From: Microcaldota archaeon
GTDB lineage: Archaea; Micrarchaeota; Micrarchaeia; Burarchaeales; JAKAKT01
NCBI GenBank assembly: GCA_021813385.1
Contig: JAKAKT010000040.1
Location: 1 to 50,921, forward strand
DNA length: 50,921 nucleotides
Direction of reading: 5' to 3'
Under the pieces are notes generated by a model. That model searched no databases and was not told the DNA's origin. It saw only the letters and a list, made by a program, of their open reading frames with translations. How positions within the stretch are numbered: position 1 is the stretch's first letter; each line of letters opens with the position of its first letter. Shown piece after piece: positions 1-8,996 of this stretch. A program made the position numbers and the translations under genes.

Positions 1-106
1 CGAGAAGGGCGCGGGTATTTATGAGGTGCTTGCTTCGGTTGTTGCGACTTGGGAACTGCAAGGAGTCGAGCCGAGAGGGGCATTAGTGGCTGCCGTCAGG
101 GGCTAA
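1..106 (+). CDS. C-terminal fragment of a CDS truncated by the window edge (…EKGAGIYEVLASVVATWELQGVEPRGALVAAVRG*)
   Basis: Open frame from position 2 to TAA at 104-106 with protein-like composition; no product assignable. Confidence 0.5.
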   Translation, partial: EKGAGIYEVLASVVATWELQGVEPRGALVAAVRG

Positions 107-170
107 ACACATACTATGGTTCAGACCAGGAAATTAGGCTTATAATGCCTTCCTGTCCCATGTTTCTTCG

Positions 171-656
171 ATGGATGCTTACGAGAAGGAAGTGAAGGAG
201 CTTGCGGGGCTCTGCGCTCTATGCGACGGCAAGTGCTGCCTCGGCTCGAAGCTCTCCGTCTCATCGAAAGAGCTTTCGCGGCTATCAAAAAAGCACAAGT
301 TCGAAAGCGCGGTGCTTTCATCAAAAGAGGGGAGCCTCAATGTCATACTGTTCGAAGACGGCAAGTGCCCGTTTTTAGGTGAGAAGAACGGGTTGGTCCG
401 CTGCATCCTTTCGGGAAAGGACAGGCCGCTTTCCTGCCGGCTTTTCCCATTAACTTTCCGTTATGAGGAGAGCAAGCTTGAGTTCTACCCGTCCTCTTAC
501 TGCCCATATCAAAAGGAGGCGAACGAACTTTCAGAATGGGCGAGCAGAACAATGGATACTGCGACGGAAGAATTGGAGGAATGGACTGAAGGGGAGAAGA
601 AATTCAGGTCGGAATACCACGAGAGGATTCACAAGAAAAAAGGGAAGCTGAGATAA
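171..656 (+). CDS. YkgJ-like cysteine cluster protein (putative Fe-S/zinc binding)
   Basis: CxLCxGxCC N-terminal motif and later RCxL...RPLSCRLFPL typical of YkgJ family. Confidence 0.75.
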   Translation: MDAYEKEVKELAGLCALCDGKCCLGSKLSVSSKELSRLSKKHKFESAVLSSKEGSLNVILFEDGKCPFLGEKNGLVRCILSGKDRPLSCRLFPLTFRYEESKLEFYPSSYCPYQKEANELSEWASRTMDTATEELEEWTEGEKKFRSEYHERIHKKKGKLR

Positions 657-686
657 AAAAGCAAAAAAGGTAAAATGAAAAGAGGC

Positions 687-839
687 TCAGTTCAGTTTCT
701 TGAGCTCTTTTATGCGCTCTGCGACTCCTTGGGCTTCGTTCTCGAGTTCTTTCTTGTATTCCTCGAGCATCTCTATCTTTTCGTCCTTGGTGAGGAAGCT
801 TCTTGGGCTGCAGCAACCCGCTTCATAACATCCGTGCAT
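687..839 (-). CDS. Small Cys-containing coiled protein (MHGCYEAGCCSPRSFLTKDEKIEMLEEYKKELENEAQGVAERIKELKKLN), DUF5320-like; start could also be at 857
   Basis: Divergent from padR; the longer ORF to 1034 overlaps padR and is not credible; C-terminal amphipathic helix. Confidence 0.6.
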   Translation of the reverse strand: MHGCYEAGCCSPRSFLTKDEKIEMLEEYKKELENEAQGVAERIKELKKLN

Positions 840-858
840 ACTGACACCCCCACCCATA

Positions 859-917
859 ATATCGGGCATACGATATTTTGATATGGGGGGTATATAAACA
901 TATCGGGCGCCCAATAT
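859..917. promoter_or_regulatory. Two palindromic operator-like sites in the divergent promoter: ATATCG-GGCATA-CGATAT (859-876) and ATATCGGGC-GCCCAATAT (900-917)
   Basis: Read directly; TATATAAA at 891-898 lies between them, ~24 bp upstream of padR ATG (922). Confidence 0.65.
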
Positions 918-921
918 AATC

Positions 922-1212
922 ATGGGAACCTGCTGCTGCGACATGAGGGGGATGCTCTCGTTCCTGATACTGTTCCTGCTCTCAAAAAAACCAATGCACG
1001 GACAGGAGCTTGCTGAGGAAATCGGAAAGCGCAAGGGTGAGAAGCCGAGCCCGGGAACGATTTATCCCGCACTCAAAGCCCTGCGGGAGGCCGGCCTCAT
1101 CAAGGAGAAGAGGTCCGGAAAAATCAAGATTTACGAACTCACGAAAGACGGGAAGCTCGGGCTCGAGGAAGCGAAGAGGCAGTTCTGCAGGACATTTACC
1201 GACGTGTTTTGA
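922..1212 (+). CDS. PadR-family winged-helix transcriptional regulator
   Basis: LLSKKPMHGQELAEEIGKRKGEKPSPGTIYPALKALREAGLIKEKRSG...KIYELTKDGK matches PadR wHTH. Confidence 0.9.
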   Translation: MGTCCCDMRGMLSFLILFLLSKKPMHGQELAEEIGKRKGEKPSPGTIYPALKALREAGLIKEKRSGKIKIYELTKDGKLGLEEAKRQFCRTFTDVF

Positions 1213-1295
1213 GGTTGTTCATCAAAAGCCGAACTCGAGGCAAATCTATTTAAACAGAGGAAGCTAACTTTCATTAACGGAAGCACTTTTCGGGG

Positions 1296-1706
1296 GTGAT
1301 TCCGGTGGGGGATGACGAATTCTCGGCAAATGGCATACGGGCTAGTGTAGCTGATGAAAGCTGGCGTGAGCCAACGATGAGCGATATCATAACCAGGATA
1401 GCCAGGCTGGCACAGCGCCAGAGCAGGGGGCCGATACCGAATGACGAACTCGAGCGGGAGATAGGGGCGATAGAAAGGGTGTTAGACGGGCTTCCGAACC
1501 ACGAGCTTACGGATGTTTTCGGAAACTTCGTGCGTGGCGAAATCACTGTCTTGAAGGAGAGGAATTTGCGGGACGCAAAGGAGCTGAGGGATGACCCGAA
1601 AGCGAGGACCTTGGCTTCCATGGTTCGGGATTCCCCTAAACCCGGGGAATTCTCTGGGTTTGCAAAGCATAGAATGCACACGGTTCCCAGGTTGAGGATT
1701 GCATAA
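1296..1706 (+). CDS. Hypothetical protein
   Basis: 136-aa ORF with charged helical composition; the antisense ORF at 1274-1753 looks less protein-like. Confidence 0.5.
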   Translation: MIPVGDDEFSANGIRASVADESWREPTMSDIITRIARLAQRQSRGPIPNDELEREIGAIERVLDGLPNHELTDVFGNFVRGEITVLKERNLRDAKELRDDPKARTLASMVRDSPKPGEFSGFAKHRMHTVPRLRIA

Positions 1707-1789
1707 CGAAAAGCAGATTGCGCCCCCGGTTTCGCGGGCTTGCGAAGTTGCAACTAGAGCGCTTGCGCATATCACTTTGAGGCTCGCCC

Positions 1790-3790
1790 CTATTCTACGA
1801 CATTAAGCAGTTTCTTGGCTTCCCCAACGGGGTCCTTGTTGAAGTAGTAATTTGGCTCGCTTTCTTTTTGGTCGTAGTGGACTTTTTCTTCGTATATCGA
1901 TTTGAGGAACTCGAGCCGGCCTTCCTCCGATTTTTTCGAGATGATGCCTAAAAGCTCTGAGCCTTTATCGATTTCCTGAAGGAAACTTATCCAATTCCTC
2001 AAGTTTTTTTGCCTATCCGGAGCCATATCCTTGAGCTCATCAACCTCGTTCGGGTCATTGAGTTGGCCGTTTATGTATTTCTCAAGGGTTTTTGCGAGAG
2101 ACTCGTATTCTGTCCCGAGTACGGGCGCCTTGGGGCTGGGGGTCGTGGTCGAGTTCGGTGAGGAAATGACTGCAGGCCCTCTTGCTTGGATGTCCACATT
2201 AACCGAGTCCGAGTATTCGTCACCAATTGCTTCAGGGACAGGAATGGATGGGGGCGTTTTGTTTGATTTTTTTTCATTTTCCGCAAGCGAATCTCCTTTT
2301 ACTTTCCCCATGACTTCCTTTATCAGCTCATGAATGTCGACTTTTTTTCCGTTGGCAGGCATGACGGGCGTTTTCGTTCTTTTTTGGGTAGTGTCCCGGT
2401 ATTGCTCTTGCGGAAGCTGGAATCTTTCCTGGCTGCTATCGGCTTTAGCTTCCGCAGGGGGAGCTTTGGTTTCTGCCTGCTCGACTGGTGCGGGCTTACT
2501 CACTGCATATTTGTCGGTCTTATCAACATTATCCTCTCTCGCCGCGATATCCTTGGGATAAGCAAGCCTCCGGGCCATAGTTCCCTTATCCTTCTGTCCA
2601 GCATCCGAGGCTTTCCGGACCATCTCGGTCCATTCAGCTGAGGCGGGACGGACGGGGGTTGCTTTTTCCTGTTCAGCCAAACCGGAAACCGGGCTTATGG
2701 TGTTATTCACGCAATCCAATATCGAGCTTGCCGTAACTGCGCTGAGCTTGTTCCCGTTTTTAAGCCCATCTGCGGAATCGTCCAGCAACATCTTCAGTGA
2801 TTTCAATTCTGTATCAGAATAAGAATCGAGCTGTTCTGAAACCCTATTGAAGCATTCGCCCAAGATTCTCAAGTCAGTTTTGCCCATGCTGCCCATTTTT
2901 TTGATGGATGAGTCGATGAAGGCGAGGTCTTCCTTTAGCTCTTGGGAAATCTCCTCTTTTTGCCCAGCGCTGGCCGTAGTGGTCTCTGGGCCCTTTTTCT
3001 CGCTTTGTTCGGCAATTTCGCTAATGGGCGGCAATACGTGGGCTTGGAACTCCGGCCTAATCTTGACTATGCTGCTCATCTCGTCTATAGCCATCGTGGG
3101 CTGGGCCTTCTCGATGAATTCCTTGAGATTGGGGTCGCCCCTGCTTCCCCTCGTTATTGTGTCCAAGTAAGCCGAGGGCATAACGCCTGCAGGGCCCCCG
3201 GGGAATTTCGAGAAGATATCCGGGTTCTCGCTCACAGTTCCCTTGAACCATTCCATTTTCTCTGCAGCGGTTTTATTGGACATGCCGGAGGTGATGGAAG
3301 CGCAGCGCTGTACGATGATTGCGAGGAGAAGGTCCTCGTCAATCCCGAATTCGGCGCTTGCTTTTTGCACTAAAACGTGAAAATTCCCGAGGGACGCGTG
3401 GTAATCCTGATTTTCCCTAAGCGCCTTGGCAAGTTCTACTGTCTGGGCCGTGTGCTTCTTTTGCTCGAAGCTTTCGATTCCCTTCTTCGTCCCACTTTCG
3501 CCGTAGAAATAAGCTGAGATGGCGAACGCTTCCATGTCGAAGCCGCCCCCGCGGACGTACTGTTCGTTCTTGAACATGACTTGCCTCAGCCTGGCTGCGC
3601 CCATGAGAAGGGATTTGAAGGTGTCTTCGGAAAACCGCTTGTATTGCATCTCTTCCTCTGTCGTTAGTCTTTGTGGTTTCTCCGTGGTTCCAGAAGGTGC
3701 AGCAACAGCCTGTTGGGAAGCCGGAACTGCTTGCCCTTGGGCTTGGGAATCTGTTTTGTTTTGGTCTTTCGGCTTTGTAATGGCAACCAT
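1790..3790 (-). CDS. Large orphan protein (666 aa), hydrophilic with long low-complexity linkers
   Basis: Long ORF with coherent composition; no recognised family. Confidence 0.85.
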   Translation of the reverse strand: MVAITKPKDQNKTDSQAQGQAVPASQQAVAAPSGTTEKPQRLTTEEEMQYKRFSEDTFKSLLMGAARLRQVMFKNEQYVRGGGFDMEAFAISAYFYGESGTKKGIESFEQKKHTAQTVELAKALRENQDYHASLGNFHVLVQKASAEFGIDEDLLLAIIVQRCASITSGMSNKTAAEKMEWFKGTVSENPDIFSKFPGGPAGVMPSAYLDTITRGSRGDPNLKEFIEKAQPTMAIDEMSSIVKIRPEFQAHVLPPISEIAEQSEKKGPETTTASAGQKEEISQELKEDLAFIDSSIKKMGSMGKTDLRILGECFNRVSEQLDSYSDTELKSLKMLLDDSADGLKNGNKLSAVTASSILDCVNNTISPVSGLAEQEKATPVRPASAEWTEMVRKASDAGQKDKGTMARRLAYPKDIAAREDNVDKTDKYAVSKPAPVEQAETKAPPAEAKADSSQERFQLPQEQYRDTTQKRTKTPVMPANGKKVDIHELIKEVMGKVKGDSLAENEKKSNKTPPSIPVPEAIGDEYSDSVNVDIQARGPAVISSPNSTTTPSPKAPVLGTEYESLAKTLEKYINGQLNDPNEVDELKDMAPDRQKNLRNWISFLQEIDKGSELLGIISKKSEEGRLEFLKSIYEEKVHYDQKESEPNYYFNKDPVGEAKKLLNVVE

Positions 3791-3904
3791 GTTAACACCC
3801 CTCGACAGTTAGTACTGCTCAATGGCGCTTTAAATCCCTATCGGTGAAAACCGCTTTGGAAAGATTGGGAAATAATATAAATAACTCCCGGGAATAGACT
3901 TTCG

Positions 3905-5023
3905 ATGGATAAGAAAATCGTTTTCCTCGCGTTTTTTGTTTTGCTTTTGGCAGGCTGCCTCGGGAAACAGGGCCAGCTCGAGAAAATTTATGGGGCGGGC
4001 CCGTCCTCTCCTGCAAAATTCTGCATGTCTGAAGCCAACGAAAGCGACCCGAAATTCTACGAATGCATAGTGAACCTCGCGATAGGCGTGGGCAACAGCT
4101 CGCTGTGCGAAGAAGTTTTTAGCGAGTCCCCTAATTACGAGATGCTGCTCAAGAGGGACTCGTGCCTTTTCAGGGCTGAACAGGTAGGTCACGAGCAGGG
4201 GGCATGCCTTCGAATCGGGAACAGCGTCCTTCGGGATTACTGCACGGCTTTGGCAAGCTCGAACCCTGAATCGTGCCTTTCGCTCGAAGAAAACAAAAGA
4301 GCGTGCGTGCTTCGGCTGGGCGGGATGATTGTTGCTGGCGGCGTAGAGGAAGTTTCCTCTTCTTGCATCCCCGTTCGAAGGAGCGAGTGCTTGCTTGGGG
4401 TAGCCCGGGATTCGGGCAACCCAACTACGTGCGAGATGATTGAAAAAGTTTGCGATGCCGAATCCAGCGCCCAGTGCAGGAGCGATTTCGACAACTGCTT
4501 CATTTTGACTGCAGAGAGGAGCGGGAATGCAAGCATCTGCAAGAATCTCGCGAAGCGATTCTTTGGAGCCGGGCATCAGACATACGATCCCGAAGGGGCC
4601 GTTGCTGAGTGCAGCCTGAGGGCGTTTAATTCGACCCAGAGGCTCGCATCGTGCATGGAACTTGTAGGAAAGCAAAGGGGGGAGTGCATCGCGCAATACG
4701 CCGTTTCAGTTGGCAGCCCGGAGCTTTGCACGAGGATAGGGGAAGAGCTCAGGGGGACCGTGGCGTTCCCCGTCGAGTACGCAGAATATGCAAAGCCCCA
4801 CGGCGATTGGAGCGCTTTTAGCATCAGCAAGATCCACGATGAATGCATAACGAATCTCGCGGTAAGCCTGAGGAAGCCATCCCTCTGCGAAGGCGAGTTC
4901 CTCTCAAAAGGCGGCAACTCGCTCTGTTACTTTGAATCGGCTGTATCGCTCAACGACAAAAAGCTATGCGAGAAAATCTCGGATAAAGATGCGAGAGATT
5001 CTTGCCAGGCGCAATTAAAATAG
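3905..5023 (+). CDS. Lipoprotein with repeated C-x3-x-A-x(6-9)-C modules
   Basis: Signal peptide and lipobox LLLAGC; many similar Cys repeats (CIVNLAIGVGNSSLC, CLLGVARDSGNPTTC, CFILTAERSGNASIC, CIAQYAVSVGSPELC, CITNLAVSLRKPSLC, CYFESAVSLNDKKLC). Confidence 0.85.
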   Translation: MDKKIVFLAFFVLLLAGCLGKQGQLEKIYGAGPSSPAKFCMSEANESDPKFYECIVNLAIGVGNSSLCEEVFSESPNYEMLLKRDSCLFRAEQVGHEQGACLRIGNSVLRDYCTALASSNPESCLSLEENKRACVLRLGGMIVAGGVEEVSSSCIPVRRSECLLGVARDSGNPTTCEMIEKVCDAESSAQCRSDFDNCFILTAERSGNASICKNLAKRFFGAGHQTYDPEGAVAECSLRAFNSTQRLASCMELVGKQRGECIAQYAVSVGSPELCTRIGEELRGTVAFPVEYAEYAKPHGDWSAFSISKIHDECITNLAVSLRKPSLCEGEFLSKGGNSLCYFESAVSLNDKKLCEKISDKDARDSCQAQLK

Positions 5024-5119
5024 GCGCGTTAGGCTTTAGGACTACACTGGTTATCTGAGCCCAAGCTATCGGAATTGTTTCCATAATCTTTTAATAGGGT
5101 GGGTTGCCATTATTGGAGC

Positions 5120-5413
5120 ATGGCTGTCTCATCATTATTCGGCTACGCAATGACCTTCCTCTCGTCAATGGCAGTGTTGACAATCCTCATTATAGCCTGG
5201 GGGTATTATTCGCAGCCCGGGGGAGGGACTGATTTGCTCCCGACATCGACAATGCTTCTTCTGAACGACTATTTCCCGTATGTAATCGCGATTTCGCTGA
5301 TTATCGTCCTGGGCGAGTGGACGTATAAGAGGCCGAAAAAGCGGAAATATGACGAGGAGGAGACTTACGGGGCTCTCGAGCGCAAGGAAGGCGAAGGCCC
5401 CCCGGTGAGGTAA
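5120..5413 (+). CDS. Small membrane protein (2 predicted TM segments)
   Basis: Hydrophobic segments followed by charged C-terminus; start taken at MAVSSLFGYAM (ORF opens at 5099). Confidence 0.6.
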   Translation: MAVSSLFGYAMTFLSSMAVLTILIIAWGYYSQPGGGTDLLPTSTMLLLNDYFPYVIAISLIIVLGEWTYKRPKKRKYDEEETYGALERKEGEGPPVR

Positions 5414-5452
5414 GACAGGAATTAATATAAAGAGCCATGGCATAACCATTTT

Positions 5453-5659
5453 ATGGACGGAAGATTAACACGTGGCTTAGGACTCGTGATGATAGGGGGC
5501 GGGCTGATTTGGTTCGGTAAGGGCATAACCGATGTCTCGACAGACGACAGGGGCCTTGGGACTGGGATGATTTTCGCCATAATAGCCGGGGCGTATATGG
5601 TGCTGCTCGCTTTCTGCTCGCTCTACGATTTCGCCACGAAGCCGGCATCATATGACTAA
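5453..5659 (+). CDS. Small membrane protein, 68 aa
   Basis: Two hydrophobic helices, MDGRLTRGLGLVMIGGGLIWFGKG...IFAIIAGAYMVLLAFC. Confidence 0.6.
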   Translation: MDGRLTRGLGLVMIGGGLIWFGKGITDVSTDDRGLGTGMIFAIIAGAYMVLLAFCSLYDFATKPASYD

Positions 5660-5745
5660 TGCGACCAGGATGGCAACAAAAGCCTAGTACTTACTTTGAG
5701 GAGCGACAACTCGACCCTGTATAGCTTTATAAGGGGAAACAAAAT

Positions 5746-7341
5746 ATGATTATGGCTGGTCTCTTTGATGCCTTTGTTTGCATTTTGGCAATCATGCTTC
5801 TCTTTGGATGCCTCGGGGCGGGATGCCAGAACGATGCCCAGTGCAAGCCCGGGGAGTCATGCGTCAATGGCGCTTGCAACAAGGATTGCGTCAGGGAATA
5901 CGGATGGTGCGAATCAACTGCTGAATGTTGCCCGGGAATGGAATGCTCCAAGAATGCCTGCAGGTTTCCCTATGATATAAAGGACGCGAACCAGACTCCT
6001 GACCTCGGTGTGAACGCGACCCCTTCTGAAAATTTCACGGGAGACATGAACTCATCTGCCGGCAACACAACGAATTTCACACTCGAATATTTCCAGCCTG
6101 GGGCCCTTGATCTCGCAGAAGGGCAGACGGGTTCAATCGGCAACATAAGCATCAGCGTTGTTCGGATTTCGGAGGACCTGGGGGGATGCTCGGTCGAGAA
6201 CCAGGCTGCATTGTTGCGGGTTTCCGGTTATGGGCGTACCGAGGAATTCACGCTTAGGCCGGGGGAGAATGAATCTTTCCTCAACGCCGACATAAAGATG
6301 CTCGACATCCCGTGCGCAGTTTCCGAGAATGAAACGTCTTGCTTGTTTGGCAACATTTCCGCATTTATTGAGATTGGGAAGAGGTTCGAGTCAGAGGCTA
6401 TTCTTGAGAAGGGCCAGCGTTTCCTAGCTCCGGATGGCCAAAGCGCAATTGAGGCAAGAAGGATAACCAATCTCGGAGAACTTCCGGAATATTGGCGTTC
6501 TTTTAACTTGTCTGAGGGCGAGTCCTTAGTCGTGGATTATCAATATCTCGGAGGGATTAACAGCCTCGTTCTGGAAATCGAAGGAATTGACGAAGGGATG
6601 AACTCGAGTCCAGCCGGAAGCTCATGCAAGGTCTCTTCCAGGTGGGTAAAAATGAAAGCCACAGCAGCCGGGACCGAAATCCATACCGCTGCCTCCGAGG
6701 GGGGAAACACCACCGTGCAGTGGCATAAGATTAATGTGGTCAACGTGAGCGAGTCTCTCCTGCTAAGCGACGGGAAGGGTTGCGCCCAGGCCAACAAAAC
6801 CGTCCTTCTCAACATAAGCTTTCCGAGGGCCAACCAAAACATCTTAGTGGACATGTACCGCTACAAAGGGGATTTCGTTGAGGAAATTTCCGCCAGCAGC
6901 AAAACGCCCTGGGAATCAGACGGCCTTATGCTCGAGGTTTCCCCGATTGGAGACGAGAGCGGAGGGACAAGAACTGGTGCCTTCAGGATGAAAGCCACGG
7001 GGATTAGGAAGGGCGGAGCAGTGCTTTTTGAAGGGGAACAGGATGACCTTTATGGTGTTTTTGTTAATTTGGAGTCCTTTGGATTGCAAGCAATAGAAAA
7101 AATGGGCAATTGCATCCTAGTTGACATTCGAGCAACTGTGAAAGCGAGCGACCGAAGCCAAACTACGAGGAAAACCCTGGCTGATGGCGCAGTCATGACG
7201 CTTGGTGATGGCGGATATGTAAAGCTCAAGAGCATTAATTATGATTTGAGCAGAAAAATCGGCTCGTGCCGGGTGACTCTCGAAAGGGCGGTTATGGCTG
7301 TCTCGCCATTGAACGCAACAGCAAGCAAAGAATTAAAATAG
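5746..7341 (+). CDS. Lipoprotein with N-terminal disulfide-rich module and long beta-rich ectodomain
   Basis: LLFGC lipobox; CQNDAQCKPGESCVNGACNKDC...GWCESTAECCPGMECSKNACR. Confidence 0.85.
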   Translation: MIMAGLFDAFVCILAIMLLFGCLGAGCQNDAQCKPGESCVNGACNKDCVREYGWCESTAECCPGMECSKNACRFPYDIKDANQTPDLGVNATPSENFTGDMNSSAGNTTNFTLEYFQPGALDLAEGQTGSIGNISISVVRISEDLGGCSVENQAALLRVSGYGRTEEFTLRPGENESFLNADIKMLDIPCAVSENETSCLFGNISAFIEIGKRFESEAILEKGQRFLAPDGQSAIEARRITNLGELPEYWRSFNLSEGESLVVDYQYLGGINSLVLEIEGIDEGMNSSPAGSSCKVSSRWVKMKATAAGTEIHTAASEGGNTTVQWHKINVVNVSESLLLSDGKGCAQANKTVLLNISFPRANQNILVDMYRYKGDFVEEISASSKTPWESDGLMLEVSPIGDESGGTRTGAFRMKATGIRKGGAVLFEGEQDDLYGVFVNLESFGLQAIEKMGNCILVDIRATVKASDRSQTTRKTLADGAVMTLGDGGYVKLKSINYDLSRKIGSCRVTLERAVMAVSPLNATASKELK

Positions 7342-7362
7342 CGGGCATTTAACCGTATAGCT

Positions 7363-8967
7363 ATGGGGAAGATGCAGCTGATTCTCATTGTAACCGGCCT
7401 TTTTTTTCTGCTATTGGCCGGATGCATAAAGCAGGAGACTCCGTGCGCAACGAACAACGACTGTCCGTCCGGGGCATTTTGCGTTAACGAGAGATGCACG
7501 ACGCTTTCATGCAGCGAGGAGGGCGGGGGGTGCAAACGAAACTCCGATTGCTGCAGTTCGCTTGAATGCATCAATTATGTCTGCGAGCAAGTGCCTGAGC
7601 TCGAACGCACAGCCAAGGTCCTCGTGAGCGAAAGCGGGACAGCCGAGGTATACGGGGTTTTTGTGAAAGTGGGAAAAGTTTTGCCGGAATTTGACTCTGG
7701 TTGCAGGTTGCTGAATGGCTCAGCTGAAATCGAGCTGGGGTATGGCCCTGACACTACGAGAGGAACGGTATTTGCCGGAGAAATGATTAAAGCCGGGAAA
7801 GCGTCTGCCAGGCTTGACGCACTCATAGGAAACGCAACATACGGGGGATGCGATATTGAATCGAAAGAGATTGTGCTCGGGGTTTCGCGTGAGTCTGTTT
7901 TCGAAGGGCCGTTAGCTGTTGGCACCGGCATAGAGATTTCAGCCGGGGGACCAAGCATAAGGCTGTTGAAAATCGAGCCCGCGAGTGCGCAAAACGGCAA
8001 ATGCAGATATCCGCGCACGGCATCTATCGAAGTCCGATTTAAGGGAGAGCAATATACGGTTACAGTCGGGAATGACAAACCAGTTGCTGTGAAAAATGCA
8101 GTCTTCATCTTGGACCAGCCAAACCCGTTCAACGACTCGGAGTGCATCGGCCCTGACCCGAAGCTGAGAGCAAGTTTCTTTGAAAGGGACCAGGTCCTTC
8201 TGAAGGAAGGCACTTCTGCAACCGCCCTCGGGGACGTAAGCATAATGCTTGACAGAGCCGAGGCATCGAGTGTCGGCAATCCTTGCACAATCACTGACGC
8301 AACTGCCCATCTCTCAGTGAAACCATCATATGTTGCCGATATCGGCTCGATTGCCGTAAAAAAGGGCGGGTTCATACCTTTTTCGAACCTGCAGTTCAAT
8401 ATTGACGAAGTCCGGGGAAAGCTTCTCCCCTCCTGGAGCACCTGCGCGTTTAAGGACAACAAGCTCCTATTGGGCGTGCTATCGCCCGAGGGCGCGGGCG
8501 GAACTTTTGCCCCTCGGACCCCGATTGGAAGCTCGCTCTTCATTGAAGTTGTAACGGAGCGGGAGGAAAAAGTCGTCTCGGGAAGCTGCCCGGCCAATGA
8601 TGAAAGCTCAGTCGGCTATTCTTTCAATGATGACAGGCGCGAATTCTCATCGCTTTCTGTAAAGCCCTCCGGTCCTGTTCTCGTCGCATACGGGAATGTG
8701 AAGAAGTTCTCAGGGAACTCGAACGGGATTGCCTCAGAGCTTTTTACAGGTAGCGAGATGCCTTTCGAGCAGGGGGAACTCAAAGTCCTCGGTGCCAATA
8801 AAAACGGGGATGCGAGCCTCGCCTATAAGGGAGTTTCCCTCGTTCTCGCAGCGGGCAAGGCATTCAGCAGGGAGATGAGCTCAACCGAAGCGCTAGCCAA
8901 TTGCACGCTCGAAGTCAGGACCATCGAGACCGTAATGAACTACGGGTTTGTGAAAGCCCCGGGCTGA
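7363..8967 (+). CDS. Lipoprotein, paralog-like neighbour with N-terminal disulfide-rich module
   Basis: LLLAGC lipobox; CATNNDCPSGAFCVNERCTTLSCSEEGGGCKRNSDCCSSLECINYVCE. Confidence 0.85.
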   Translation: MGKMQLILIVTGLFFLLLAGCIKQETPCATNNDCPSGAFCVNERCTTLSCSEEGGGCKRNSDCCSSLECINYVCEQVPELERTAKVLVSESGTAEVYGVFVKVGKVLPEFDSGCRLLNGSAEIELGYGPDTTRGTVFAGEMIKAGKASARLDALIGNATYGGCDIESKEIVLGVSRESVFEGPLAVGTGIEISAGGPSIRLLKIEPASAQNGKCRYPRTASIEVRFKGEQYTVTVGNDKPVAVKNAVFILDQPNPFNDSECIGPDPKLRASFFERDQVLLKEGTSATALGDVSIMLDRAEASSVGNPCTITDATAHLSVKPSYVADIGSIAVKKGGFIPFSNLQFNIDEVRGKLLPSWSTCAFKDNKLLLGVLSPEGAGGTFAPRTPIGSSLFIEVVTEREEKVVSGSCPANDESSVGYSFNDDRREFSSLSVKPSGPVLVAYGNVKKFSGNSNGIASELFTGSEMPFEQGELKVLGANKNGDASLAYKGVSLVLAAGKAFSREMSSTEALANCTLEVRTIETVMNYGFVKAPG

Positions 8968-8996
8968 AAAAAGAGAAAAGCCTATTAAAATAGACG

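Noticed and set aside
687-1034. 115-aa minus-strand ORF taken at full length
   Set aside because: Upstream half overlaps padR and its promoter antisense; the 50-56 aa C-terminal portion is the plausible gene
1340-1390. Possible C/D box sRNA (TGATGA at about 1349)
   Set aside because: No convincing D box (CTGA) at suitable spacing and it lies within an ORF
1274-1753. 159-aa minus-strand ORF
   Set aside because: Antisense to the more protein-like 1296-1706 ORF; Ser-rich shadow composition
3830-4696. 288-aa minus-strand ORF
   Set aside because: Antisense to the Cys-repeat lipoprotein; composition not protein-like
7575-8597. 340-aa minus-strand ORF
   Set aside because: Antisense to a clear lipoprotein gene; Ser/Pro-rich shadow ORF typical of high-GC codon bias
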